From: Mercenaria mercenaria
Taxonomy: Eukaryota; Mollusca; Bivalvia; Venerida; Veneridae
NCBI RefSeq assembly: GCF_021730395.1
Contig: NC_069368.1
Location: 60,269,501 to 60,333,500 of the forward strand
Direction of reading: 5' to 3'
DNA length: 64,000 nucleotides
Shown: positions 35,093 through 46,620 of the stretch, in pieces
Layout of the letters: every line of letters starts with the position of its first letter
Numbering within the stretch: position 1 is the first letter of the stretch
The notes under the pieces: model-generated
Database searches by the model: none
What the model saw: the letters and a program-made list of their open reading frames with translations, nothing else
What the model was told of the DNA's origin: nothing
Program-made: the position numbers and the translations under genes

Positions 35093-35950
35093 CAGTCGAA
35101 ATTCGGTATCTCGAATTTCAAGGGACTGTGCTTTTTATTTCGAGATAACCGAAATTCGAGTTATGAAGTGGGACTTATATGGATAGAAATGAGTACACAT
35201 TACGAAAAGATTTGATAAAAAATAGAAACTGTTTCCTTGATACCATCTATACGCTGTCAGCACTTTACGCGTACACGATTCCGTACAGTTTGTGTTTATC
35301 AAAGTTTTTTTCAGTTTTTCGTAGAATAAAAATGATACTAACCTCAAATGTTTTTGAGTCAAGTTTCCTTTTCGTACCATGTTTCTCTGCTGGAGGATTG
35401 ACAGCATTTCATTTTGACATTTTGAACGAATGGTGTTTTCCCTCAAGAAGTTAATGTTTATTGTCAGTCACATCGCGATTACCTCTGATTAATTTTTATT
35501 AAAGATCCCAACAGTTCAAACTAATAAATTCATAAGTTTAAATTAAAAGCAATTTTCATAACGTCTCAAACACAAATGACTGCTAATTAAAGAAGTCTAA
35601 TGTTTACATCAAACAATTTTCATTATGGCACGTGCGAACAAGTATGACATCATCTCACTTTGATAATCTTTCTGGATAGGCAAGAAACATTGACATGTGT
35701 TAAATACCAGCCACATTCACAATGACATGTGTGAAATTTTATCGCATATTTTTCTCACTTCGACTTACCGAGTTTAAAATGCACTTGAATTTTATTGACG
35801 GGACTGAAAATCCCTTTCGACACATCCGGAGTTTCGGTAACTCGAAGTTGAATTACATATATAAAGAGGGAAATTTAACGGGACTTGAAAATTTCTTTGA
35901 CTTAAGCGGAATTTCGAGGTAAGCGAGTTTGAGATACCGAGTTTCGACTG
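35093..35950. mobile_element. pogo/Tigger-type TIR element, 858 bp
   Basis: Ends CAGTCGAAATTCGGTATCTC and GAGATACCGAGTTTCGACTG are inverted repeats. AATA flanks both sides (35089-35092, 35951-35954). Subterminal words such as TCGAGATAACCGAAATTCGAG and CGGAATTTCGAGG repeat the end motif. Short open frames inside show no transposase motifs. Non-autonomous. Confidence 0.82.
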
Positions 35951-35954
35951 AATA

Positions 35955-36190
35955 GGCCACATGGCGACTTTCCAGTTTGATAGGAGATGAAGACTCTAGG
36001 TAGCCCTGCAAGCGTTATTTTATCATTGGTGGGTACCCGGGTAGAACCATCCACCTTCCGTAAGCCAAGTGGATAGCTTCCTCACATGGAAAATTCTACA
36101 TCCCTAGTGAAGTTTCAAACCCGCAGTGGTAAGGGGCAAGTGATTCAAAGTTGGCAACCTTAACCACACAACCACAAAGGCTCCTTAGGA
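35955..36190 (-). mobile_element. tRNA-derived SINE, second type
   Basis: On the - strand it begins with a tRNA-like head (TTGTGGTTGTGTGGTTAAGG; B box GGGTTTGAAAC). The body continues GAGGAAGCTATCCACTTGGC and TTACGGAAGGTGGATGG, and it ends GGAAAGTCGCCATGTGG. It lies four bases from the Tigger-type element at 35093-35950. No clear target duplication. Confidence 0.7.
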
Positions 36191-37780
36191 TTTTGTACAT
36201 TTTAAATATATTTGTAAGGTATGGAATAAAATTGCTTGTTTAATATAATTTAATGTTAGAATAAACAGTTATCAAAATCTGATACTAGATCTATTCATCA
36301 TCAGCTTGTGTTTCTCTAAAATGGGTCATTTGAAAAACTCCCACTTCCTATAATTACAAAAATAAACTTTATCAGAGTTGTTCACATTCCTCAGAGAAAT
36401 TGCATGAAACTTTTTTACACTGTTGCCCTGTTTATGGAGCCATTCAGTTTGTTACATGGTTAAGCAGTTGGAATAAAAACAGTATTTTTGTACTTGAGAG
36501 TTGGATTTAACAGTTTTTTTTTCAACTGTATTTCCATTATTTAAAGGTGGCCACTTAAGCCCCCAATCCCTCCATTCTGTTCTGCAAGTTACTTTTTTTA
36601 CGACACTGTTTTCAGACAAAAGTCTGTCTAAATGCACCTATGGACAATTGTCTATTCACAGTCCTGTGCTCTACCTAGTGAGCTTACTGGATAATAAAAA
36701 TACAAGATAAAAAAAAAAAACAAGCTAGTAGATCCAAACTGACAATCGGCAATTTTCGTGCGATCAGGTATTCTCGTAAATTATTTTGTCATTGTGTTCA
36801 TAAAGGCAAATTGCATTTTCATAAGTCTCATATACAGAGAATACATAGTTGAATGGGAATGCTAATTGTCACTAACAGCCCATACCTTAATGTCACAGTA
36901 CATCTCTGCCTAAATACAGCACTATAATGAAAAAATGCAAAAAACGACATATAACGCTGTATATGTGATATATTACTCAACTGTGCCTCTATCGGTTAAA
37001 ATGAAATACATGTAAGCATGAATGCATTTTGCGGCAAGAAGCATTAAGTCGCACAAAACGAAATCTGATCTGAGAGAAACATTAAAGAATGTAAGAATCT
37101 TTCCCTGATTGAAGGTAACAGTAACAGTTTAGATGGTAATGAGGCTCTGCTGTGTTACCGCAAAACAGGGACCCAAGAGCAGCATCTGCACCTTCAACTA
37201 GTGATATACTCCTTTCCTTGCATAGTATTCTTGATGTTTTTCTTTAAATGGCTATTTTATTATATAGAAGTATATGAATTTACTCGTTCATTCATAAAGG
37301 TATCTTACACCCAAGGTGTAAGACATGTTTTTCTAGCACTGGCAAAAACACAGGAAAATCATGTCTGGTATGCATGAAAAGTCCTCCTGTATATAGATCT
37401 ATAGCTTTTTTTCATCATATGTCTTTTGTTACTACATGTATATGGACTTTTAACATTGAAACTTTAAAAAAAAGTTTGTTTCACATCAACACCCACATCA
37501 TACGGACACAGTCCACTCTAAATAAAAAGTTCAATAAAATTCGTTTTGTATTGCATATATTACAATACAGTTTAGTTTAAAATTTTAGTTTATTGACTCA
37601 GAGTGGTGTGGACACATACTGATTTAGTATTGTTTATCCTTGATCCAGTTCTACTGTGGAAATGGTAATTTTGGATATTTACAGGCAAAATCCCGGCAGC
37701 TGGTTTCCAGGACCGGACCATATATTTACGGGCTGACTGTAACTGTGCTCTAATTATTGCAGTCTTGCCCGTAACTTTAA
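36191..37780. other. Unique AT-rich sequence, no gene supported
   Basis: Two stretches look faintly coding on the - strand (36540-36600 with TEWRDWGLKWPP; 37130-37220 with EGADAALGSLFCG), but neither has convincing splice sites on both sides. Otherwise featureless. Confidence 0.4.
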
Positions 37781-38094
37781 AGCCCCAATCTCACTGCTGT
37801 CACGGTTTGGTCTCCTGGTTTATCCCTGTTCAGTGGTCCGGGATAAACCTTGTTCAACCTTGTTGAACCAGCGTACAACCTTGACGATTCCGTGGACATC
37901 CAGGAAGATCCTTGATAAACCTTGTCGACCCGGCAAACGGCCCCGGTTGTTTTAAAACAGCATGCCTCCAGATTTGGCTAAAAAGTAATCTTTTTTTCAA
38001 ATTGAAGTTTGGTCATATTATGAACTGTTACATTAGAATATGAATTTTTGTTTCAAAAATATTTTAAAAGTTCCAAATCAAGAAAAAAAAGATG

Positions 38095-38190
38095 ACCGCG
38101 TCGGGAATCGAACCCCGGACAGCCGCGGCAATAAAGACATTTTCCAGTTGTCGTAACCAATAGCGTTATAACTGAAGCAGTGAGTAATGA
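38095..38190 (-). mobile_element. tRNA-like fragment or SINE head
   Basis: On the - strand GGGGTTCGATTCCCGACGCG is a perfect B box region. The upstream part (ACGCTATTGGTTACGAC) does not make a good A box or acceptor stem. More likely a SINE head or tRNA pseudogene than a working tRNA gene. Confidence 0.5.
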
Positions 38191-38374
38191 CTTCAAAATA
38201 TAGATATCTGTAATCGAGACAGTTTACCTGGTGTAAAAGCGTGACAAACGCTTTTCGATTTTCATCATAAAAAGCAGTAAAAACAGTAAATTCTAATGTG
38301 TGTCAGTAACATAATGTTTGTTAGTAATTAAGTTTTAAAGCCTTCTTAAGAAATATAGCATTTATTTCAAGATA

Positions 38375-38535
38375 CAGTCAAACCTGTCTATAAAGACCAC
38401 GCTTGGGAGAGCCAAAATGTGGTCTTTATTTGGAGACGGTCTTTATTTACAGGTTAAAATACACTGTAAATGTAAAAATGGGCAACAAAACATGTAGTCT
38501 TTAAATCCAGGTGGTCTTTAACACAGGTTTGATTG
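38375..38535. mobile_element. 161-bp Tigger-type MITE with TA target
   Basis: Ends CAGTCAAACCTGTCTATAAAG and TTAACACAGGTTTGATTG are inverted, flanked by TA (38373-38374, 38536-38537). Internal words GGTCTTTATTT and GTGGTCTTTA repeat. It is a very short deletion form. Confidence 0.88.
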
Positions 38536-38557
38536 TATCTAAAAAAAAAATATTTTT

Positions 38558-39584
38558 TTGTGCCCCCGAAGGGAGGCATATAGTTTTTGAACCGTCTGTC
38601 GGTCTGTCAGTCTGTCCGCAATTTTCGTGTCCGGTCCATATCTTTGTCATGGATGGATGGATTTTCAAATAACTTGGCATGAATGTGTACCACAGTAAGA
38701 CGACGTGTTGCGCGCAAGACCCAGGTCCGTAGCTCAGAGGTCAAGGTCACACTTAGACATTAAAGGATAGTGCATTGATGGGCGTGTCCGGTCCATATCT
38801 TTGTCATGGATGGATGGATTTTCAAATAACTTGGCATGAATGTGTACCACAGTAAGACAACGTGTCTCGTGCAAGACCCAGGTCCGTAGCTCAAAGGTCA
38901 AGGTCACACTTAGACATTAAAGGATAGTGCATTGATGGGCGTGTCCGGTCCATATCTTTGTCATCGATGGATAGATTTTCAAATAACTTGGCATAAATGT
39001 GTACCACAGTAAGACGACGTGTCATGCGCAAGACCCAGGTCCGTAGCTCAAAGGTCAAGGTCACACTTAGACTTTAAAGGATAGTGCATTGAGGGGCGTG
39101 TCCGCTCCATATCTTTGTCATCCATGGATGGATTTTCAAATAACTTGGCATGAATGTGTACCACAGTAAGACGACGTGTCGCGCGCAAGACCCAGGTCCG
39201 TAGCTCAAATGTCAAGGTCACACTTAGACGTTAAAGGATAGTGCATTGATGGGCGTGTCCGGTCCATATCTTTGTCATCCATGGATGGATTTTCAAATAA
39301 CTTGGCATGAATGTATACCACAGTAAGACGACATGTCTTGTGCAAGACCCAGGTCCGTAGCTCAAAGGTCAAGGTCACACTTAGACGTTAAAGGTCATTT
39401 TTCGTGATAGTGCATTGATGAGCGTGTCCGGTCCATATCTTTGTCATTCATGCATGGATTTTAAAATAACTACGCATGAATGTGTGACACAGTAAGACGA
39501 CGTGTGGCGCAAGACCCAGCTTCGTAGGTCAAAGGGTCTAAACTCTAACATCGGCCATAACTATTCATTCAAAGTGCTCTTGTT
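38558..39584 (-). mobile_element. AACAAGAG-type array element, family B, copy 3
   Basis: Reverse orientation of the copies at 6027 and 26954. The hairpin TGCCCCCGAAGGGAGGCATA is at the left and CTCTTGTTTT at the right. About six units of 155 bp. At its 5' end the GCTGTCTCC...CCCCCGATGG hairpin found in the other copies is missing: AACAAGAG joins directly to CACTTTGAATG. Confidence 0.88.
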
Positions 39585-40320
39585 TTGTTATTGAACTATA
39601 ATCTGGGTGCATGCCGCTTTAAAATGTTTAATACAACCGGAATCACAGGGAATAATGGCCAAAACTGGCATATTACGTGCAACATCGGCGCAATGCCGGC
39701 AGTTTCCGGGGGTAACACCGGATATCCACCGTGTGTCTACCATGATATTCCATAGTAATCTGGGGTCACTGGCAATCACTTTATACACGGTAGAGCAGCG
39801 GCGGACTCCGGTCCCAGGACGTCATGGCACAGGCAAAGCACGGTATGGCTCCGTCTTGTACCAGTTGGGTTAGGGTAAGCCTAGGTTTATTCACCGATTA
39901 ACTCCAGGTTATAGCTGGAAAATGCTGACAAACCACCAGCTGAGTCCGATAGAACCCTGTTTGACAACGGAATGTCCGGGTTTAACCAGGACCGTAACAG
40001 AAGGTGAAGTCACGGATCTACGACAGTAACAGATGGTTAAGTTGCGGTGACATAAGATAATATGATGATATAGTATATAAAAACACTGTGAAAATCGTAT
40101 TCTAACATGGCTAGATTTGATTTCCAGCTAAACAAAGAAGAAAATCAAGCTCTGTTTATCCTGTGATAAAAACGGCTGATGCACGGACCGGTAAGAGAGC
40201 ATTATAATGTCAGTTATGATGTCAAATTGCCGCATGACGTCCGATACATTACTCCTCGCGTAAATGAAGTCCAGTATAATATTTTTCAAAATATATCAAT
40301 GAGCATGTCGGAATGAAGAC

Positions 40321-40482
40321 AATCAAGACCTTCTTGTGATTTATCGTCTAATTTACCATGGTTCATCTTTCAGATGCTTCAGTATTTAACCACTCAGGCT
40401 AAAACCCTCGTGGTTCAATTCCTACGCATCTGAACTCTAAACCGTGGTAAATCAGACGATAAACCACTCGAAGGCCTTGATT
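40321..40482. mobile_element. Foldback element, about 160 bp
   Basis: Arms AATCAAGACCTTCTTGTGAT / TTATCGTCTAATTTACCATG and their mirror TAAATCAGACGATAAACCAC / TCGAAGGCCTTGATT are about 85% alike, with a 48-bp spacer that itself contains AACCAC...GTGGTT. Confidence 0.7.
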
Positions 40483-41149
40483 ATTTGTTAATTTGAAGAG
40501 GGAGTTTTTTTGCATTCCAGCAGAGTTTTCGTCCATTGGGCTCTGGGTTTGCTTTTCAGTAGAGTCGTCTTCAACTAAGTTTCCCACTGGTGGCAATTCT
40601 CTGGCTTATTACTTGGTCTTCGGTATGATGTTTGGCTTCAAGTGACTACAAGATAACTGCTGGGGATCGACATGCGTCATATTTTATATGCTACCGAGTA
40701 AGCAGAGGTAGGCGCTGGTGTGTCACCGGATCACAGCCGGGCTATGTCGGAATGTTACCTTAGTTCATCGGGACACTACTGGCTACGACCCCGGTCACTC
40801 GGGATTACACCGGGATCATTCGGATTTATGCCAGACAATCACCATGGGTATCCGGTGTCAGACCGGGAATAAACCGGGGTCAGTGTGAAGATTTTGCTTT
40901 ATTATCAGGGATTTACCGAGTCGGGAATATGAAATCCAACTTACTTTTTTGCAAAAAAAAAATGTCATGGTTCGTCCAGGTATACCGGCTAATGTTTACC
41001 AGGAGGAACCGGGGCCGTCACCAGGAATGTGAGATCGGGGCTTAAGGTAAAGACTGTTATTGTCAGTCAGTAAATTTAAGGGACTGTCCTTGAAACCTGA
41101 GCTGCCAGGATTTTTCCTTTAATATTTTACTGTATTTTTTTACAATGTA

Positions 41150-42299
41150 CAGTTGAATATCGTTACCTCGATATCGGTTAGCTCGATACTCCTGTTAGCA
41201 CGATGTGTTTGTGTCGGTCCCGATTTTTCCCTATTAATCTTAATGTAATTATTTATCATTACCTCGATATGATTAGCTCGATATTTTGTTTAGCTCGATA
41301 AGATTTTTCAGTCCCGTCAACTTACCTGTACTGTTTTTACACCTGGTTTCGTCGATATCACAGCTTGTCAAAAAATATCCATGTTAGTTGTAAGGTGTGA
41401 AAATCAACCTATTGTTGTCCGGCGATGTATTAATCATATTGAAGTTAGTTTGTGTGTTTGTTTTGTTTGTTATTTAATCTTTAATCCAATTTAAATGTCA
41501 GGAAGTTTGCATTTAATTCCCAATAGTTAGTATCATAAAACACCGTGCATGTTTGTTTTTTGTTTTTTTTTGGGGGGTTTAACGCCGTTTTTCAACAGTA
41601 TTTCAGTCATGTAACGGCGGGCAGTTAACCTAACCAGTGTTCCTGGATTCTGTACCAGTACAAACCTGTTCTCCGCAAGTAACTGCCAACTTCCCCACAT
41701 GAATCAGAGGTGGAGGACTAATGATTTCAGACACAATGTCGTTTATCAAATAGTCACGGAGAACATACGCCCCGCCCGAGGATCGAACTCACGACCCCGC
41801 GATCCGTAGACCAACGCTCTTACCTACTGAGCTAAGCGGGCGGGGAAAACACCGTGCAAGCAGGGAAGCTGTTTCAAATATAACAACTAATTTAGATGAA
41901 ATATTTTCTGTTTGACGGTGTAAAAATCTTCCATTTAGGATTGAGTAACAATATGCGTATTTAACTGGCATTTTTGTTTTTGTTATTGAAGCACAATCAA
42001 AATGACTACTCAACTAGGAACGTTACCGCTGCATTCAGACTTGTTTAGGGAAGGAATAAAAATGCTACTGTTTAAATGTATATTTTGAAAAATTAAATAA
42101 AATTAAAATCGTATGAACGTTTTATATATTTTCTTCCCCCTTTCGAACCCTCTGAAAAAAGCATTGAATATAATGACAATATAGTCGTCCAACACAAGTA
42201 CAAAGAAGTTCCAGATAATCGATATCGTTACGTCGAACTTTGGATACGTCGATGCAATTTTTACAGTCCCTTGAATATCGAGGTAACGGTATTCGACTG
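41150..42299. mobile_element. pogo-type TIR element with TA target, holding a SINE
   Basis: Ends CAGTTGAATATCGTTACCTC and GAGGTAACGGTATTCGACTG are inverted and flanked by TA (41148-41149, 42300-42301). Words TAGCTCGATA and CCTCGATAT repeat near the left end. A SINE with its own duplication lies inside (41550-41845). No transposase frame. Confidence 0.85.
41550..41845 (-). mobile_element. tRNA-derived SINE with exact 13-bp target duplication
   Basis: Same family as 32546-32835, opposite strand: head CGCCCGCTTAGCTCAGTAGG, B box region GAGTTCGATCC, tail GGCGTTAAACCCC. AAAACACCGTGCA flanks both sides (41537-41549, 41846-41858). It is younger than the pogo-type element around it. Confidence 0.93.
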
Positions 42300-42301
42300 T
42301 A

Positions 42302-42860
42302 TATCTATAAGAGGGTCAGCAGATGGAATATAAGTTCTCATTATCATAAAGTTGAACTCAGTAAAACAGAATTGCTTAATATAAAATATATGTAAAAATT
42401 GAATGGAGAATGACCAGTATATACAAAAAATTACAAATGCTTTGACAAACCAACCATATTTAACCATTGATGTAGGAGTTGCTACCAGTGAAATGGCAAA
42501 TTTTTTGATGGCATTTAACTTGTTAACATCTTAAAACCTAGACTGGCATCAGTCATTAGAGTCATTAAATGTAAAGCATCAATCCTCTTTGATAGCACTT
42601 TCTGAAAAAAAATTACAATATCTCTTTCCTCTGACTCTAGAGGAAAAGAGGATTTTTTAATGGGCCTGTTGACATATTTTTGTTTTTTAATAGAATAGGA
42701 AATGTTTAATTTCTACAGACTGTGTAAGTCTACCTAAAACCTACGGGGTGAACAAAAATTAGGTATCTCTTCCTGTGCATAAAGAAATAGACTGTGAGAT
42801 GCTATACCTTCAAAACAATAATTGTAGATATTCTTAAAGACAATATCAGTGCAAAAAGTA
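42302..42860. other. Unique sequence, nothing seen
   Basis: No coding or repeat structure supported. Confidence 0.4.
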
Positions 42861-44265
42861 ATGGTACTGATGTTCCAGGTGGATAGTCAACTAGTATACA
42901 GTTACTGATGTGCTGTACTGATGTTCCAGGTGGATAGTCAACTAGTATACTGTTACTGGTGCACTGTACTGATGTTCCAGGTGGATAGTCAACTAGTATA
43001 CAGTTACTGGTGTACTGTACTGATGTGCTAGGTGGATAGTCAACTAGTATACTGTTACTGGTGTGCCATACTGTTAATTGCTAGGTGGTATTCAACTGAT
43101 GTACTGTTACTCAGTATGCTGTACTGATGTGCTGGGTGGATAGTCAACTAGTATACTGTTACTGATAAGCTGTACTGATGTGCTTTGTGGAAAAGTCAAC
43201 TAGTGTACTGTTACTGGTGTGCAATACTAATAATTGCTAGATGGATAGTCAACAAGTGTACTGTTACTGTTGTTCTGCACTGATGTGCTAGGTGGATAAT
43301 CAACTAGTGTACTGTTACTGTTGTGCCGTACTGATGTGCTAGGTTGATAGTCAACTAGTGTACTGTTACTGTTGTGTCGTACTGATATGCTTTGTGGAAA
43401 GTCAACTAAGGTGCTGTTACTGTTGTGCTGTATTGATGCTCCAGGTGGATAATCAACTAGTGGTGTGCCATACTGATGTGCTAGGTGGATAGTCAACTAG
43501 TGTACTGATACAGGTGTGCCGTACTGATGTGCTAGGTGGATAGTCAACTAGTGTACCATTATTTTTGTGCCATACTAATTTGCTAGGTGGATAGTCAACT
43601 AATGCACTGTTACAGGTGTGCTGTACTGATGTGGTAGGTGGATAGTCAACTAGTGCACTGTTACAGGTGTGCCGTACTAATGTGCTGGGTTGATAGTCAA
43701 CTAGTGTAGTGTTACTGGTGTGCTGTACTGATGTGCTAGGTGGATAGTCAAATAGTGTTCTGTTACTTGTGTGCCATACTGATGTGCTAGGTGGATATTC
43801 AACTAGTGTACTGTTACTTGGGTGCTGTACTGATGTGCCAGGTGGACAGGCAATAAGTGTACTGTTACTGGTGTGCTGTACTGATGTGCTAGGTGGATAG
43901 TCAACTTGTGCACTGTTACAGGTGTGCCATACTGATGTGCTAGGTGGATATTCAAATAGTGTACTGTTACTTGTGTGCTGTACTGATGTGTTAGGTGGAT
44001 TGTCAACTGGTGTACTGTTACCTGTGTGCTGTACTGATGTGCTAGGTGAATAGTCAACTAGTGTTCTGTTACTTGTGTGCCATACTGATGTGCTAAGTGG
44101 ATAGTCAACTAGTGCACTGTTACAGGTGTGCCGTACTAATGTGCTAGGTGGATAGTCAACCAGTGCACAGTTACAGATGTGCGGTACTGATGTGCTAGGT
44201 GGATAGTAAACTAGTGTACTGTTACTGGTGTGTTGTACTGATGTTCCAAGTGGATAGTCAACTAG
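42861..44265. repeat. 51-bp minisatellite, about 27 units
   Basis: Unit: TGATGTGCTAGGTGGATAGT then CAACTAGTGTACTGTTACTG then GTGTGCTGTAC. The unit length is 3 x 17, so open frames persist across units on the - strand (17-residue peptide repeats at 43227-43496 and 43803-44057). These frames have no start context or other protein signals. The array ends exactly where a truncated palindromic MITE begins. Confidence 0.92.
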
Positions 44266-44267
44266 TG

Positions 44268-44437
44268 CATCCCCGCAGTCTGGTCAGGATCCATGCTGTT
44301 CGCTAACATTTTCTTTTATTGTAATAGACTTTGAAGGCGAACAGCATGGATCCTGACCTGACTGTGTGGATGCGCAGGCTGGTCTGGATCTATGCTGTTC
44401 GCAAACCCACTATGTTAGTTTTCTCATGACACGGCTC
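44268..44437. mobile_element. Long palindromic MITE, copy 2, outer left arm missing
   Basis: Begins inside the left arm at CATCCCCGCAGTCTGGTCAG and runs through GTTCGCTAAC, GCGAACAGCATGGATCC and the whole right arm to GACACGGCTC. The missing outer 60 bp or so is replaced by minisatellite. Confidence 0.85.
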
Positions 44438-45495
44438 AGATATATTCAAAATTTTGAATGTAGCCAGTCAATAATCCTATAATCATATGTCCAGTTACCT
44501 TAATATTACGATCAGTTCTTCGAACAAAATATCAAAAATAGACTTGCATTTCTCACTATCAGAGAAAAAAATAAAAGAAATATTACAAAAGTTGAAATTT
44601 TTTGACAAAGTCCGTATTATAAGTCTAGTGGCTATTCCAGCAAATCAGTACAGAATCAGACTTTAATCAGTTGTTCTAAAAGTCACCTGGTGCAATGTGT
44701 CAATTTTCCGAATTAACCCCCTCCCCGCCTCTCCCACTTTTTTGATAATTTTAATAATGGGTTACTGATGCAAAGCATGTATAATATTATAGAAAGGTCT
44801 GCCCCAGTTCCATCATGTGGCTTATACAATCAGTTCTCCCTGTAAACATGTATAATATTACATCATTTACTTTACTCTTACTGTAGGAATGAACCCTTTG
44901 TATTATGTTTGGTCACAAGTCCGCACTAGCACGTACATTATTACAGGGTCGTTATTCCAAGATACATAAAGCGTCTGTTCTGCCAGTAATTTCTCAATGA
45001 TAGAAATTTGACAATTTTTTGACATTGTAATGAGTACTCCTACATTATTACAACAATACAGGTTTAATACTGATCAGTGTTTTGAAAAAAAGGATCGTAT
45101 CAAGAAATTTACAAAAGTATAAAACACCATCCTTCACGTTTCCCTTGACGTTCTTCATAAATTGTTGAGCGCACTACTGCCGTAACTCCTTCTTTATTTA
45201 ACAGGAGTTGCGAAAGTGTTGTGCTCAACCCTCGAAATGCTTTCAAATATTAATATTTTGTAAACATGTTTCGCAAATTTTAAGGAAGAATTATTCCGTA
45301 TGGTTTTACCAGACTGGAGACGTTAAAATATGCATGTGTTGTTTGTTAGACATTCATATTACTAAGCTTTGAAATATAACATGACAAACGCGTAACAAAG
45401 CACAAAATTTGAATAGGCCTGATTTATAGACAACGACGACATTAAAGTGGTCTTAAGTGTTTGTCTGGAGACTTTAAACAACCACATTTTCGAAG
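44438..45495. other. Unique AT-rich sequence, no gene
   Basis: An imperfect inverted repeat around GTTGAGCGCA / TGTGCTCAAC lies at about 45163-45231. Nothing else supported. Confidence 0.4.
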
Positions 45496-45996
45496 CCAGT
45501 GTAATGAAGTATTTCGACCCCCATAGAATAACGACCCCCCGGTCATTATTCTATAGAAATGTGACTCCTTTCCTGTAAAATATTGACTCCCCTTATAAAA
45601 AACTGACTCCCTTTGAAAACTCTATAGAATAACGACCCCACGGTCATTATTCTATAGAAAAACTGACCCCTCCAAGTAAAATACTGACTCCCTAAAGATG
45701 ACTCCCTTTGAATCTCATAGAATAACGACCCTGGTTATTATTCTATAGAAAAAGTGACTCCTTCCATGTAAAATACTCACCTCCGAAATTACTACATTCG
45801 AACTCTCATACAATATCGATTCCCGGACATTATTCTATTTAAAAAAAGTTACTCTTTCCGTGTAAAACACCGGCTCCTAAAAAGACTTTCGACGATAATA
45901 TCTATTAAAAAGTGATCCCCACCAAACCTAACGGACAATTTTACTAGATCCTCAACTCTTATACCCTCCATTGCCAATAGTTAACATTTTGATTGT

Positions 45997-46270
45997 ACTA
46001 CTACTACTGGTGCCGCTACTTCTATTGCTATTACTACATGTACTTCTTCTTCTTCTTCTACTACTACTACTACTACTTCTACTACTACTACTACAACTGC
46101 TCCTACTGATACTACTATACCTGCTTCCACTAATACGACTTGTACATCTACCTCTTCTTCTCCTGCTGTTGTTGTTGCTGTCACTTATTCCTCTGCTGCT
46201 GCTGCTGCTGCTGCAACTGCCACTACCACTACCACTGCCACTACTACTACTACTACTACTACTTTCTATT
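45997..46270. repeat. Compound trinucleotide microsatellite
   Basis: Mixed (CTA)n, (CTT)n, (CTG)n and (CCA)n runs. Open frames on both strands over it (poly-Leu, poly-Val) come from the run itself. Confidence 0.92.
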
Positions 46271-46553
46271 GTTGCCGCTACCGTACTTTACTGCCACTGC
46301 TAAGTATTGCAACTTCTATTAATACTAAGTTCTATGCTAGCAGTTTCTTGTGCATTTTTCTTCTGAAGAATTACTTCATACCGAAGTTTGCAGGGATTAT
46401 TGACACTGGTGTGTTTAGTGAACGTATTGTGAATTGTTATTTGCCTGAAAAAAATGTATACACCAAGATACAGCGTCTAGAAATAGAATCCCTTTTCCCG
46501 TTGCGGAATGCTCTGATTTCTGTGTCAAGTGATGGTATCTGGGGCTAATAGTC

Positions 46554-46620
46554 AAATGGAAGGACGGACGGACAAGGGCAAATCTATATGCCCCCTCCCC
46601 CGAGTGGTGGGGTCATAAGA
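46554..46620 (+). mobile_element. 3' end fragment of an AACAAGAG-type array element
   Basis: GGAAGGACGGACGGACAAGG then TATGCCCCCTCCCCCGAGTG and GTGGGGTCATAA form the GGACGGAC stretch plus 3' hairpin seen in other families. No array is left. Confidence 0.5.

Larger units (their letters stand above)
37781..41042. mobile_element. 3.3-kb TIR element with TAA target duplication (PIF/Harbinger-like), holding several insertions
   Basis: Ends AGCCCCAATCTCACTG and TGTGAGATCGGGGCT are inverted, with TAA at 37778-37780 and 41043-41045. A 3-bp TWA duplication is typical of PIF/Harbinger elements. The subterminal DNA is rich in CCGG words such as GTTTATCCC and GGATAAACC. It contains a tRNA-like fragment (38095-38190), a Tigger MITE (38375-38535), a family B element (38558-39584) and a foldback (40321-40482). 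No transposase or Myb-like frame is recognised. Confidence 0.7.

Noticed and set aside
35093-35950. Transposase gene in the pogo-type element
   Set aside because: Frames of about 100 codons on opposite strands show no DDE or HTH motifs; the element is only 858 bp.
36501-36710. Overlapping + and - frames near 36450-36710 as a host exon
   Set aside because: One acceptor-like site is present on the - strand but the frame has no supporting donor and no recognised domain.
43227-44057. Open frames encoding 17-residue peptide repeats on the - strand
   Set aside because: The 51-bp minisatellite unit is a multiple of three, so the frame stays open without selection. There is no promoter, splice or domain signal.
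45971-46303. Poly-leucine / poly-valine open frames on both strands
   Set aside because: They are translations of a compound trinucleotide microsatellite.
46348-46548. 66-codon frame resembling a coding exon
   Set aside because: Protein-like in places (KNYFIPKFAGIIDTGVF), but it lies inside a TIR element beside a microsatellite and lacks splice signals; left unassigned.
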